Positions 23,436 through 34,765 of a stretch of DNA of 35,374 nt are shown here, piece by piece. The notes under the pieces are model-generated. The model did no database searches. It worked only from the letters and a program-made list of their open reading frames with translations, and was not told the DNA's origin. This DNA is from Sciscionella sediminilitoris (GTDB taxonomy: Bacteria; Actinomycetota; Actinomycetes; Mycobacteriales; Pseudonocardiaceae), in assembly GCF_000737195.2 (NCBI RefSeq), contig NZ_JALM01000052.1, positions 1 to 35,374 on the forward strand, in the 5' to 3' direction. Position 1 is the first letter of the stretch; every line of letters starts with the position of its first letter. The position numbers and the translations under genes were made by a program.

Positions 23436-25076
23436 TCAACTCGCGAGCAGCTCGCCGAGGGCGGTCAGCAGCGCCTCGAGCCGTTCGGCGGCCTCCGCCT
23501 CGGCCGCGTCCAGGTCCGCGCGCGGCGGGAGGGCGATCTCGGCGTAGCACTTGAGTTTCGGCTCGGTTCCCGAGGGACGGATGATCACCTTCACCGCTTC
23601 TCCGGTAATCCGCAGCCCGTCGGTGCGCGGCAGCAGATCGGTGCACGTGACGGTGGTCCCGGCCAGTTCGCCGGGCGGTCCGGCGCGCAGCCGCCGCATG
23701 ATGGCCTCGCGCTCGCTCAGGTCGGTGAACCGCGGGGAGTACTGGCCGGTCAGGTGCACACCGTGCACGCGGGCGAGCTCGTCGAGCGCCTCGGGAATGC
23801 TGCGGTCCGTGGCTCGCAGCGCGGCGAGATGATCGGCGGCGAACACGGCGGCGGAGATCCCGTCCTTGTCCCGCACCACATCCGGGTCCACGCACAGGCC
23901 GAGTGCTTCCTCGTAGGCGTAGACCAGTCCGGTGCCCGCGCCGTCCCCGGAGCGCACGAGCCATTTGAACCCGGTGAGCGTCTCGTCGTAACGAGCCCCG
24001 TGCCGTTGCGCGATCCCGGCGAGCAGGCCCGAGGAGACGATGGTGGTGGCCACGAGCGGATCGGGGCTGGTGTTCGTGGCGAGCAGATACTCACCGAGCA
24101 GCGCGCCGGTCTCGTCCCCGCGCAGCATCCGCCAGCCCCCGGTGTCGCGCACCCCGATCGCGCAGCGATCGGCGTCCGGATCGAGCGCGATGGCCAGGTC
24201 CGCCTCGCGCTCGGCGGCGAGTTCGAGCAGCAGATCAGCGGCCCCGGGTTCCTCGGGATTGGGGAAGGTGACCGTGGGGAAGTCCGGGTCCGGTTCGGCT
24301 TGCGCGCCGACCAGGTGCACATCGGTGAATCCGGCGCGTGCCAAGGCATCGACCGCGACCCGGCCGCCGACCCCGTGCATCGGGGTGAGCACGATCCGCG
24401 GGCCGGGTTCGGTGTTCCGCCGCACCGCGGCACAGGCGTCGAGGTAGGACTCCAGCAGGTCCGGGCCGACCTCGGTGTAGTTCGCCGCGCGCGGCACCGA
24501 GCGGGCCGGCCGCGCGGCACCGATGGCCGCCTCGATGCGCTCATCGGCCGGTGGCACGATCTGCGCTCCGCTGCCGTCATAGAGCTTGTAACCGTTGTCC
24601 GCTGGCGGATTGTGCGAGGCGGTGATCTGCACCCCGGCCACGGCGCCGAGCGTGCGGACGGCGTAGGCGAGTACCGGAGTGGGCAGCGGGCCGGGAAGCA
24701 GCCGCGTGTCGAACCCGGCAGCGGCGAACACCTCGGCGGTGGCGTGCGCGAAAGCCTCCGAACCGTGCCGCGCGTCCCGCCCGACGACCACGGTGCGCCC
24801 GGAAAGTCCCTGTCCGCGCAGCCATTCGGCGATCCCGGCCGTGGTGCGCACCACGACGGCCATGTTCATCCCGCTGACCCCGGCGCGCACCGGGGCACGC
24901 AAGCCCGCGGTGCCGAAGGTGAGCGGTTCACCCATCCGCGATTCCAGGTCCTCGGCCGCGCCCGGGACCCCGGCGACCGCGTCCGCGAGCACCCGGGTGA
25001 GTTCCTCCCGGGTCTGCTCCTCGGGGTCCTCGGCGATCCAGGTCGTGGTGCGCTTGCGCAGTTCCGGCGAAATCAT
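23436..25076 (-). CDS. Phosphohexomutase / phosphopentomutase-type phosphoglucomutase
   Basis: The 546-residue protein belongs to the alpha-D-phosphohexomutase superfamily. It has the phosphoserine loop TASHNPPADNGYKLY (S154), the metal-binding loop DPDADR (D299, D301, D303), a sugar-binding EEALG segment and the phosphate-binding RPSGTEPKLKCY near the C-terminus. It moves phosphate between positions 1 and 6 of hexoses, or 1 and 5 of pentoses. Directly upstream is a purine-nucleoside phosphorylase, which releases (deoxy)ribose 1-phosphate, so a phosphopentomutase-like role is attractive; actinobacterial annotation often calls this neighbour PmmB. AAGGA at the right distance precedes ATG 25076, and only 9 bp separate it from the phosphorylase stop. 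Confidence 0.92.
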   Translation of the reverse strand: MISPELRKRTTTWIAEDPEEQTREELTRVLADAVAGVPGAAEDLESRMGEPLTFGTAGLRAPVRAGVSGMNMAVVVRTTAGIAEWLRGQGLSGRTVVVGRDARHGSEAFAHATAEVFAAAGFDTRLLPGPLPTPVLAYAVRTLGAVAGVQITASHNPPADNGYKLYDGSGAQIVPPADERIEAAIGAARPARSVPRAANYTEVGPDLLESYLDACAAVRRNTEPGPRIVLTPMHGVGGRVAVDALARAGFTDVHLVGAQAEPDPDFPTVTFPNPEEPGAADLLLELAAEREADLAIALDPDADRCAIGVRDTGGWRMLRGDETGALLGEYLLATNTSPDPLVATTIVSSGLLAGIAQRHGARYDETLTGFKWLVRSGDGAGTGLVYAYEEALGLCVDPDVVRDKDGISAAVFAADHLAALRATDRSIPEALDELARVHGVHLTGQYSPRFTDLSEREAIMRRLRAGPPGELAGTTVTCTDLLPRTDGLRITGEAVKVIIRPSGTEPKLKCYAEIALPPRADLDAAEAEAAERLEALLTALGELLAS

Positions 25077-25085
25077 GGCGGTCCT

Positions 25086-25868
25086 TCAGGCTCGCTGCAC
25101 GAGTTCGCGCAGCAGCGTGCCCATGCGTTCCGCGGCGGCCTGTCCCGCGGCGAGCACCTCATGGTGGTCCAGCGGTTCCCCGGTGATGCCCGCGGCGAGG
25201 TTGGTGACCAGGGAGAGCCCGAACACCTCGAGCTCGCGGGCGCGCGCGGCGATCGCCTCCAGCACGGTGGACATACCGACCAGGTCCGCGCCGAGCGTGC
25301 GTAGCATCCGGATCTCGGCGGGTGTCTCGAAGTGCGGACCGGGAAGGCCCGCGTAGACGCCCTCGGCGAGGCTGGGGTCGATCTGTTTGGCGAGCTCACG
25401 CAGGCGCGGTGAGTAGAGATCGGTGAGATCGGTGAACGCGGCCCCGGTGAGTGGGCTGCGCGCGGTCAGGTTCAGGTGATCGGAGATGAGCACCGGCTGG
25501 CCGACGCTCATGTCCTGGCGCAGCCCGCCCGCGGCGTTGGTCAGCACGATCGCGCGCACCCCGGCCTCGGCGACCGTGCGCACCCCGTGCACCACCGGAT
25601 CGATGCCCTTGCCCTCGTAGAGGTGGGTGCGGCCGAGCACGATCAGCACCTTCGTCTCGCCGAGGGTGACCGAGCGCAGCGTGCCCCCGTGCCCGGCGAC
25701 CGTGGGGGCGAGGAAACCGGGCAGTTCGGCGAGCGGGATCTCGGTGTCCGGGGTGCCGAGCACATCGGCGGCCGGGCGCCACCCGGAGCCGAGGACCACG
25801 GCGATGTCGTGTCGTTCGATGCCCGTTCGCTCGGCGATGACCGCCGCGGCTTCTGCTTCGCTAGTCAC
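25086..25868 (-). CDS. punA: Purine-nucleoside phosphorylase
   Basis: The 260-residue enzyme cleaves purine (deoxy)nucleosides with phosphate into the base and (deoxy)ribose 1-phosphate for salvage. It is of the trimeric type: AVVLGSGW (24-30) binds phosphate, [19 protein letters not shown] contains the family histidine, [15 protein letters not shown] is the base and sugar region, and [25 protein letters not shown] is the PNP/MTAP signature. GTG 25868 matches the expected N-terminus; a TAGTAT hexamer (reverse strand, 25877-25882) ends 8 bases before it, consistent with a leaderless message. The pmmB-like mutase follows 9 bp downstream, so the two act in sequence on nucleoside-derived sugar phosphate. 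Confidence 0.94.
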   Translation of the reverse strand: MTSEAEAAAVIAERTGIERHDIAVVLGSGWRPAADVLGTPDTEIPLAELPGFLAPTVAGHGGTLRSVTLGETKVLIVLGRTHLYEGKGIDPVVHGVRTVAEAGVRAIVLTNAAGGLRQDMSVGQPVLISDHLNLTARSPLTGAAFTDLTDLYSPRLRELAKQIDPSLAEGVYAGLPGPHFETPAEIRMLRTLGADLVGMSTVLEAIAARARELEVFGLSLVTNLAAGITGEPLDHHEVLAAGQAAAERMGTLLRELVQRA

Positions 25869-25890
25869 GCCGGGCAATACTAGGCGACGC

Positions 25891-27543
25891 TCAGTCCTCG
25901 GCGCGGAATGTCGGTGCGATCCGCTGATAGAGCTGCTGGTAGCCCTTGTCCTCCTGCTCGGTCGGCACGTGCACGCTGACCACCCAGAGGATCGATTCGT
26001 CCCGCTTGGCCTTGGCATAGACGGTGCGGCCGAGATCGGTGCTCGCGGCCCCCTGCTGCCCGTCGGTCTGGCTGGATTCCACCGTGCGGTACATGAACTC
26101 GCTGCTGTCCCCGGATTTCGCGCGCTGCGTGGACAGATCGCCGGCCGGCCAGGCCTCGCGGATGCTGCGGATGTAGTCGGCGATCGTGTGCGCGGGGAAG
26201 AACCGGGGATAGCGTTCCACGGTGATCTCCTGCTGGCCGTCCTCGCTGACGAAGTGCACCACCGCGGCCGAGGGCAGCCGGGTGTCGGTGCGCTGTTCGA
26301 CGAAGGTCGGCCAGCCCTTGGGCACCATGATGGAGAATCCGCCGCCACGGGCCCCGTTCAGCGTCTGTGCCCGTCCCTCCTGGCGGACGAGTTCCCCGAT
26401 CGGCCGGGTCGGCGCGTCCGCGGCGACCACTCGGGGCTGGGGGAGGATGCTCTGCCCGCCGATGGTGCGCGCGGCGACGAAGGTGCCGGTCCCGGCGAGC
26501 AGGAACAGCACGATCGCGGCGACCACGAGCCCCGTGGTCCGGTTCCGCCTCGGCCGCGGTGCCGGGGCGCTCGGGGTGAACGGCAACGGTCCCGGATCAC
26601 CGGCCAGCGGGGCGGCGGTGGCGGCCTCGGCCCCCGGTTTCGGGCTGGGCGGGGGCGCGGGGGCCGGGATCGGCACCGGTTCCGGATCCGGGCTGGCCAG
26701 ATCGAACAGCGACTCCCCCGGAGCGGGCAGCAGCGGATGCACCAGCCTGCGTATCTCCAGCAGGGACAGCCGGGCCTGCGGATCCTTGACCATCAGCCCG
26801 CGCACCACCTCGCCGAGCGGGCCGTCCACCTCAGGGTCGGGCACCTCCCCGTCCACCACCTGGTGCAGCGTGGCGACGATCCCGCCGTCCGGTTCATAGG
26901 GCGGTCGCCCGGTCACCGCGGCGAACAGGGTCGCGCCGAGGCTCCACAGGTCCGCGGCCGGTGCGGCTTTGGCACCCTCGGCGATCTCCGGGGCGATATA
27001 GGCCGGTGACCCGAGGATGATCCCGGTGTGGGTCATGGTGGACTCGGCGACGCTGCGCGCGATGCCGAAGTCGGTGAGCCGGACCTGGCCGCCGTCCCCG
27101 AGCAGTACGTTGCCGGGCTTCACATCCCGGTGGGTGATCCCGGTGCGGTGCGCGGCGCCGAGTGCCGCGGCGAGCGCGTCCGCGATGAGCGCGGCGGCCT
27201 GCTCGTCCAGTGGCCCGCTCGCGCGCAGCAGCCCGGCGAGGCTGCGGCCGGTGACCAGTTCCATCACCACGAACGGCGCCCCGTCGGTCACCGCCACGTC
27301 GAAGACGGTGATCACGTTCGCCTGATTGAGTGCGGCGACCGCGCGCGCCTCGCGCAGGGTCCGCTCGCGTACCGCGTCCGCCTCGTCGTCCGGCATGCCC
27401 GCGGGCAGCTGCACCTCCTTGACCGCGACATTGCGGTGCAGCAGTTCGTCGTAGGCCGACCACACGATGCCCATCGCGCCGGTACCGAGGCGTTCCCCCA
27501 GGCGGTAGCGGCCGCCGATCAGCCGGGTTTCGGAATCGGTCAC
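25891..27543 (-). CDS. Receptor-type Ser/Thr protein kinase with unusual extracellular domain
   Basis: The 550-residue protein has a complete N-terminal Hanks-type kinase domain: GTGAMGIVW (20-28), VAVKE (K42), HRDVKPGNV (D140), DFG (158-160) and SPAYIAPE. After a Pro/Ala-rich linker (about 285-335), one transmembrane helix follows (about 338-356, [21 protein letters not shown]). The last roughly 190 residues would be outside the cell. This outer part has no PASTA repeats. It includes [21 protein letters not shown] and [22 protein letters not shown], resembling the lipoprotein-like single-domain sensors of some actinobacterial kinases. GTG 27543 has an ideal AGGAGG 4 bases upstream. The ligand and substrates are unknown. 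Confidence 0.92.
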   Translation of the reverse strand: MTDSETRLIGGRYRLGERLGTGAMGIVWSAYDELLHRNVAVKEVQLPAGMPDDEADAVRERTLREARAVAALNQANVITVFDVAVTDGAPFVVMELVTGRSLAGLLRASGPLDEQAAALIADALAAALGAAHRTGITHRDVKPGNVLLGDGGQVRLTDFGIARSVAESTMTHTGIILGSPAYIAPEIAEGAKAAPAADLWSLGATLFAAVTGRPPYEPDGGIVATLHQVVDGEVPDPEVDGPLGEVVRGLMVKDPQARLSLLEIRRLVHPLLPAPGESLFDLASPDPEPVPIPAPAPPPSPKPGAEAATAAPLAGDPGPLPFTPSAPAPRPRRNRTTGLVVAAIVLFLLAGTGTFVAARTIGGQSILPQPRVVAADAPTRPIGELVRQEGRAQTLNGARGGGFSIMVPKGWPTFVEQRTDTRLPSAAVVHFVSEDGQQEITVERYPRFFPAHTIADYIRSIREAWPAGDLSTQRAKSGDSSEFMYRTVESSQTDGQQGAASTDLGRTVYAKAKRDESILWVVSVHVPTEQEDKGYQQLYQRIAPTFRAED

Positions 27544-27639
27544 GAAACCTCCTCGCTGACGCTCGTCGGCCCCGTGACCGGTGGTGCTGTGTCCATTGGT
27601 GCCCTCGCAAGCTCGGTCACGGAAGTATTGTGCCCGCGG

Positions 27640-27670
27640 ATCGGGACCAGAGTCACACCCGTGTCCCGAT
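27640..27670. promoter_or_regulatory. Inverted repeat upstream of mutA, candidate operator
   Basis: ATCGGGAC (27640-27647) and GTCCCGAT (27663-27670) are exact inverted repeats separated by 15 bases. They lie 25-55 bp before the mutA start in the region shared with the divergent kinase gene. A TACCAT hexamer at 27681-27686, 8 bases before the ATG, could be a -10. Inverted repeats of 8 bp occur by chance in GC-rich DNA, so this is only a candidate. Confidence 0.3.
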
Positions 27671-27694
27671 TACCCGCCAGTACCATCACCACGT

Positions 27695-29481
27695 ATGACA
27701 ACCGCTCCGGAACGGCTCGAGCTCGCCGCCGAGTTCGAGGCGGCGACGCGCGCGCAATGGCGGGAACTGGTCGCGGGTGTGTTCGCCAAACAAGGGCGTA
27801 CCGCGCCGGACGACCCCGAACTCGCGCTCGCCACCACCACCGACGATGACATCACTATCCGCCCGCTCTACACCGCGGAGGACGGCTCGCCCGGTACGGG
27901 TCTTCCCGGCCTCGCCCCCTATGTGCGCGGGGCCGATCCGCAGGGCACCGCGTGGCAGGTGCGCACCAAGGCCGAGGGCAGCGACCCGGCCGCGGTGAAC
28001 GAGTGCCTGCTGGACGACCTCGAGCACGGGGCGGGCGCGGTCTGGCTCGCCGCGGGGGAGCACGGGGTACCGGCCGATGGGCTGGCGCGCGCCCTGGACG
28101 GGGTGCTGCTCGATCTCGCCCCCGTAGTGCTCTCCCCGGGGGAGCGGTTCCGCGCACCGGTCGACGCCCTGCTCGCCTGCTACGCGGCCGCGGGGATCCC
28201 GGACAGCGGAGTGCGTGCGGTCCTCGGTATCGACCCGCTCTCGGTGACCGGGCAGATCACCGAGCCCGAGTACCTCGCCGCGCTGGCGAAGCGGTACCCG
28301 AACACGCAGGTGATCACCGTGAACGGGGCGCTGTTCCACGAGGCGGGCGGTTCGGACGCCCAGGAGCTGGGCTACTCGATCGCGGCAGGGCTCGCCTATC
28401 TGCGCGCGCTGACCGAGGCGGGACTGGACGCCGACACGGCCGCCGCGACCCTCGAGTTCCGCTACGCCGCCAGCGTCGACCAGTTCGGCACCATCGCGAA
28501 GCTGCGCGCGGCCCGGCGGCTGTGGTCGCGGGTGTGCGAGGTGAGCGGCATCAAGGGGGTCCCGCAGCGCCAGCACGCGGTCGGTTCCTCGGCGATGATG
28601 ACCGCGCGGGATCCCTGGGTGAACATGCTGCGCAGCACCATCGCGGCGTTCGCGGCCGGGGTCGCGGGTGCGGACGCGGTGACCGTGCGCCCCTTCGACG
28701 AGCGGATCGGCGCCCCGGACGCGTTCGCCAGGCGCATCGCGCGCAACACCCAGTCGATCCTGCTGGAGGAATCGCACCTGGCCGGGGTGATCGATCCGGC
28801 GGGTGGTTCCTACGCCGTCGAACGGCGCACCGATGAACTGGCGAACCGGGCCTGGGAGCGGTTCACCGGGGTCGAGGCGCAGGGCGGGATCGTCGCCGCG
28901 CTCGGTTCCGGGTCACTGGCCCGCGAGCTCGGGCGGACCTGGAGTGCGCACCGGGAGCGGATCGCGCACCGGACGGACCCGATCACCGGGGTCAGCGAGT
29001 TCCCCGACCTCGAGGAGCGCCCGCTTTCCCGCCCGGCAGCGGACTCCGAGCCGCCGGGGATCCTGCCCGGGGTGCACTACGCGGCCGAGTACGAGGCACT
29101 GCGGGACCGTGCGGACGCCGCCCCCGAACGGCCCCGGGTCTTCCTGGCCACGCTCGGCTCGCTGGCCGCCTACACCGCGCGCGCCGGGTTCGCCCGCAAC
29201 ACCTACGCGGCGGGGGGCATCGCCAGTGTCGAGGCGGGGCCCAGTGAGACGGTCGCGGAGATCGTGTCCGCGTTCACCGACTCGGGTTGCACCTGCGTCT
29301 GCGTGTGCGGTACCGAGGAAGCCTACGGCGAATGGCTTGCCGAACTCGTCCCCGCGCTGCGCTCGGCGGGGGCACGGCTGACCGCGCTGGCCGGGAAGCC
29401 ACGCGAGGCGGGGTGTGACCAGTACGTCTACGCGGGCTGCGATGCGCTCGCCGCCCTCGGCGAGATTCTGGAGGTGTCCGC

Positions 29482-29485
<4 letters not shown>
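27695..29485 (+). CDS. mutA: Methylmalonyl-CoA mutase, small (beta) subunit
   Basis: The 596-residue protein is the non-catalytic partner of MutB in the adenosylcobalamin-dependent mutase that interconverts (R)-methylmalonyl-CoA and succinyl-CoA in propionate and branched-chain metabolism. It keeps the barrel fold ([97 protein letters not shown]) but its C-terminal B12-like domain ([27 protein letters not shown]) lacks the DxHxxG cobalamin ligand, as expected for the small subunit. ATG 27695 fits the family N-terminus. The stop overlaps the mutB start in an ATGA, so the subunits are produced together. Confidence 0.95.
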
Positions 29486-31667
<2,182 letters not shown>

Positions 31668-31671
<4 letters not shown>

Positions 31672-32657
31672 CGACTGACGTCGCCGCGATGGCCAAGGAT
31701 GTGCTGGCGGGCAAGCGCGGGGTGCTCTCCCGGGCGATCACGCTCGTCGAGTCCACCCGGGCCGATCACCGGGCCAAGGCCGCCGAACTGCTCACCGAAC
31801 TGCTCCCGCATTCGGGCAAGGCGGTACGGGTCGGCATCAGCGGAGTACCCGGGGTGGGCAAGTCGACCTTCATCGACGCGCTCGGCAGCATGCTCACCGC
31901 GCGCGGGCACCGGGTCGCCGTACTCGCCGTCGATCCCTCCTCCAGCAAGACCGGAGGGGCGATCCTCGGCGACAAGACCCGGATGGCGCGGCTGGCCGTG
32001 GACCCGAACGCCTTCGTGCGTCCCTCGCCGACCTCGGGCACGCTCGGCGGGGTCGCCAGGGCCACCCGGGAGACCATGGTGCTGATGGAGGCCGCTGGCC
32101 ACGATGTGGTGCTCGTGGAGACCGTCGGCGTCGGACAGTCCGAGACCACCGTGGCCAATATGGTCGACTCCTTCCTGTTCCTCACCCTCGCGCGCACCGG
32201 TGACCAGCTCCAGGGCATCAAGAAAGGCGTGCTCGAGCTGGCCGATGTGATCGCGGTGAACAAGGCCGACGGCGATCACGAACGCGAGGCCCGCCGCGCG
32301 GCACGCGAACTCGCCGGGGCACTGCGGATGCTGCGCTCCAGCGAGGACGAGTGGCATGCCCCCGTGCTCACCTGCAGCGGGCTCAGCGAGACCGGACTGG
32401 ACACGGTGTGGACCCAGCTCGGCGCGCATCGGGAGGCGGCGCTCGCGGACGGTTCCTTCGAGGAGAAGCGCCGCCGCCAGCAGGTGGACTGGATGTGGTC
32501 GATGGTGCGTGACCAGCTGTTCGACTCGCTGCGGGCGAACCCGGATGTGGCCGCGATCGTGGACGGTGTGCAGCAGGAGGTGCGGGAAGGGCGGCTGGCC
32601 GCTTCACTCGCCGCGGCGCGGATCCTGGACGCGTTCACCGGCGAGCGGGCACACTGA
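31668..32657 (+). CDS. meaB: Methylmalonyl-CoA mutase-associated GTPase MeaB
   Basis: The 329-residue G3E-type GTPase protects methylmalonyl-CoA mutase from inactivation and helps load adenosylcobalamin. Walker A is GVPGVGKST (59-67), followed by [19 protein letters not shown], the switch ETVGVGQSE with [11 protein letters not shown], and the guanine-binding VNKADGD. The C-terminal arm ([12 protein letters not shown] onward) is the dimerisation region. GTG 31668 overlaps the mutB stop in a GTGA, and its N-terminus ([29 protein letters not shown]) matches the family. It is the last core gene of the mut operon. Confidence 0.96.
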
Positions 32658-32661
32658 GAGT

Positions 32662-33006
32662 GTGCGTTCACAACACCGCGCCAGCCGGATCGTCCTGCTC
32701 GGGCTGTGCGCCATGCTGCTCGGCCTCGGTGGCGGACTGCTCCCGCAGGTAGCCACGGCGCAGCCGGCCACCTCCGCCGCCCTGGTCAGTTCCGCTGCTG
32801 CGGTCGGCGGGCACACCGCGACCGCCGGGCCGGAGCCCGGGGTCTCGATCAACAAGCAGCAGGAGCAGGCCGACACCGAGCGTTCGGCCAACAAACTGAT
32901 CCTCGGCGTGGTCGTGGTGTTGCTGCTCGTGATCGTCTACTTCGGCCGGCGCAAGCGCGGCAGGTACCGCAGGAAGCTCAAGAACCTGCAGAACGCGAAG
33001 GCATAG
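32662..33006 (+). CDS. Small bitopic membrane protein of unknown function
   Basis: I do not recognise this 114-residue protein. It has an N-terminal hydrophobic stretch that resembles a signal peptide (RIVLLGLCAMLLGLGGGLLPQVATAQ, about 9-34), an Ala/Ser/Thr/Gly-rich linker, and a strong transmembrane helix at about 78-95 (LILGVVVVLLLVIVYFG). A very basic cytoplasmic tail follows (RRKRGRYRRKLKNLQNAKA). It would be exported with a short outer part of about 40 residues and anchored with the basic tail inside. GTG 32662 lies 4 bp after the meaB stop, so it is probably translated from the same message, but no metabolic link to the mutase is apparent. Confidence 0.7.
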   Translation: MRSQHRASRIVLLGLCAMLLGLGGGLLPQVATAQPATSAALVSSAAAVGGHTATAGPEPGVSINKQQEQADTERSANKLILGVVVVLLLVIVYFGRRKRGRYRRKLKNLQNAKA

Positions 33007-33233
33007 TCCGCCGTCGTTCCGTCATCCGTAGTGCTCTTTCCGGTAAAGAGTCTTAGGACCTCGAGGCCCGCGCAAAACGTTCGGCCGGGCTGAATTCCCG
33101 ATTGCCGTCCAGCGCACTCGCGCGACCGGCGAGCGGTTGATCAGCCGAAACTACGTTCCGTCGTCGAATATCTGTGCATGATGAGCACGACAGCGCAAGC
33201 CTTTCGAGGAGATTCGCCGATGGAGCCGCAGCA
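33007..33233. other. Intergenic region between mut operon and amidohydrolase
   Basis: A small hairpin, CTCTTT (33034-33039) with AAAGAG (33045-33050) around the loop CCGGT, lies 30 bp after the membrane protein stop; it is short, AT-rich and has no U-tract. The area is otherwise AT-richer near 33140-33175, probably the promoter of the downstream gene, though I could not define convincing hexamers. A short reading frame at 33178-33237 is listed separately. Confidence 0.4.
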
Positions 33234-33237
33234 GTGA
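33178..33237 (+). other. Possible leader mini-ORF coupled to the amidohydrolase gene
   Basis: A frame with tandem ATGs at 33178 and 33181 encodes MMSTTAQAFRGDSPMEPQQ and ends in a TGA at 33235-33237. That stop overlaps the amidohydrolase GTG (33234) in a GTGA. An internal ATG at 33220 in the same frame has a strong GAGGAG (33206-33211) 8 bases upstream. This could be a leader peptide that couples translation, or chance. The alternative is that the purine-rich element serves only the amidohydrolase. No amino acid run suggesting attenuation is seen. Confidence 0.3.
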
Positions 33238-34496
33238 CCCTGGTTGACGCACAGCCGGAGCGCGCCGGCGGAATCGAGGAGTTGCTCACCGGAGCGGGCG
33301 ACGTCGCCGACCTGGCCAAGGGACGGGGACCGGACTGGCTGGAGAGCTGGCTGCACCGCGGTAGCGCGGACCTCGTCGCCTGGCGCAGGCTCATCCACGC
33401 CCGCCCCGAGCTCGCCCGCGACGAGTACGCGACCACCGAACTCGTCGGTGACCTGCTGCGCTCGATCGGGCTCAAACCCGACGTTCTCCCGAACGGCACC
33501 GGCCTGATCTGCGATATCGGCAGCGGGGACCGGTGCGTGGCGCTGCGCGCGGACATCGACGCCCTGCCCGTGCACGAGGAGACCGGTCTCCCGTTCGCCT
33601 CGACCGTCGACGGGGTGGCGCACGCCTGCGGGCACGACGCGCACACCGCCATGCTGCTCGGTGCCGCGCACGCGCTGGTCCAGGCGCCGAGCCTGCCCGG
33701 GCGGGTGCGGCTGATCTTCCAGCCCGCGGAGGAGGTCATGCCCGGCGGCGCGCTCGACGTGATCGAGGCGGGCGGGCTCGAGGGGGTCGAGCGCATCTTC
33801 GGCCTGCACTGCGAACCGAAACTGGACGTCGGCACGGTCGGCACCCGGGTCGGCCCGATCACCTCCGCGACCGACTTCATCGAGCTGGGGCTCACCTCTC
33901 CCGGCGGGCACACCTCGCGCCCCCATCTGACCGCCGACCTGGTCAACGCGCTCGGCTCGGTGATCACCGGCCTGCCGGCGCTGCTGTCCAGGCGGGTCGA
34001 CCCGCGCTCGGGGACAGTGCTCGTCTGGGGCGCGGTGCACGCGGGCAACGCACCCAACGCGGTGCCCAAGGAGGGGCAGCTGCGCGGCACGCTGCGCACC
34101 GCCGACCGGGACACCTGGGCCGCGCTCGAACCGCTGGTGCGCGAGTTCGTCGCCGCGCTCGTCGCCCCGACCGGGGTCGGGTTCGAGCTCGACTACCGCA
34201 GGGGAGTGCCACCGGTGGTCAACGAGGAACGCAGCACCGAACTGCTCTCCGAGGCCGTGACCTCGGCGATCGGTACCGATGCCGTCGCCACCGCCCAGCA
34301 GTCCTCGGGCGGCGAGGACTTCGCCTGGTACCTCGAGCAGGTGCCGGGCACCTTCGCCCGGCTCGGCGTGCACGGGGGCGGTGAACACCGCGCGGACATC
34401 CACCGGCCCGCCTTCGACATCGATGAGCGGGCGCTTCCGATCGGTGTCCGGGTCCATGTGACAGCCGCGCTGCACGCGCTCACCGCGCAGCGCTGA
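33234..34496 (+). CDS. M20-family amidohydrolase (hippurate hydrolase-like)
   Basis: The 420-residue protein is a metallo-aminoacylase/amidohydrolase of the M20D type, which hydrolyses N-acyl amino acids or similar amides. It shows RRLIHARPELARDEYATTELV, the metal motif HACGHDAH (130-137, C132, H134), QPAEEVMPGGA with general base E166/E167, and the late metal ligand region SSGGEDFAWY. A dimerisation domain (GHTSRPHLTADLVNAL) lies between. GTG 33234 is chosen because GGAG lies 8 bases upstream and the reading fits; the frame is open to 33174, but the extra 20 residues are not family-like. It stands alone; no substrate clue comes from its neighbours. Confidence 0.92.
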   Translation: MTLVDAQPERAGGIEELLTGAGDVADLAKGRGPDWLESWLHRGSADLVAWRRLIHARPELARDEYATTELVGDLLRSIGLKPDVLPNGTGLICDIGSGDRCVALRADIDALPVHEETGLPFASTVDGVAHACGHDAHTAMLLGAAHALVQAPSLPGRVRLIFQPAEEVMPGGALDVIEAGGLEGVERIFGLHCEPKLDVGTVGTRVGPITSATDFIELGLTSPGGHTSRPHLTADLVNALGSVITGLPALLSRRVDPRSGTVLVWGAVHAGNAPNAVPKEGQLRGTLRTADRDTWAALEPLVREFVAALVAPTGVGFELDYRRGVPPVVNEERSTELLSEAVTSAIGTDAVATAQQSSGGEDFAWYLEQVPGTFARLGVHGGGEHRADIHRPAFDIDERALPIGVRVHVTAALHALTAQR

Positions 34497-34519
34497 CCAC
34501 CGGCCGTCTGTCTGCGCGG

Positions 34520-34547
34520 TTGTCCACAGCGGCAACCGCCATCCACA
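34520..34547 (+). promoter_or_regulatory. Two DnaA-box-like sequences
   Basis: TTGTCCACA (34520-34528) equals the DnaA-box consensus usual in GC-rich actinobacteria. CCATCCACA (34539-34547) is a weaker copy in the same orientation, 19 bp downstream. They lie in the gap between the amidohydrolase and the last gene. Two boxes are far too few for a replication origin, and no dnaA, dnaN or AT-rich unwinding region is present. They may regulate the downstream gene or titrate DnaA, or be chance. Confidence 0.4.
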
Positions 34548-34666
34548 GATTTGCGCGGGCCCGTTGCCCTCCGGGCGAACCACGGCATGCTCATGGTCAT
34601 GACTGTTCTGGCCCGATCGGACCTTTCCTTGCGCTGCGACCCCGGCTCGACTCCTCGCTCGCTCCG

Positions 34667-34740
34667 GGCCTCGCTCGCTGAGGCTCGCTCGTGTCCTCAC
34701 TCGATCGGCGTCGTCGCGGCCTCGCTCGCCGGGGCTCGCT
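34667..34740. repeat. Two near-identical 23-bp direct repeats in a CTCGCT-rich spacer
   Basis: A 23-bp unit starting GGCCTCGCTCGC and ending GGCTCGCT occurs at 34667-34689 and again at 34718-34740, with 21 of 23 positions identical and a 51-bp period. A partial further copy of the CTCGCTCGC core lies at about 34652-34661. In the first unit GCCTC and GAGGC form a small inverted repeat. The sequence has no coding features and lies immediately before the last gene. Confidence 0.65.
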
Positions 34741-34765
34741 GCGATGCTCGGAAAGGCCCGCTCTC

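Noticed and set aside
33034-33050. A terminator after the mut operon
   Set aside because: The stem is only 6 bp, A/T-rich and not followed by a run of T, so it is too weak to call.
34520-34547. A chromosomal or plasmid replication origin
   Set aside because: Only two boxes, one of them weak, and no dnaA, dnaN, rep or par genes or AT-rich unwinding element.
34643-34745. A CRISPR array in the CTCGCT-rich spacer
   Set aside because: Only two full units exist, the intervening sequence is similar low-complexity DNA, and no cas gene is present.
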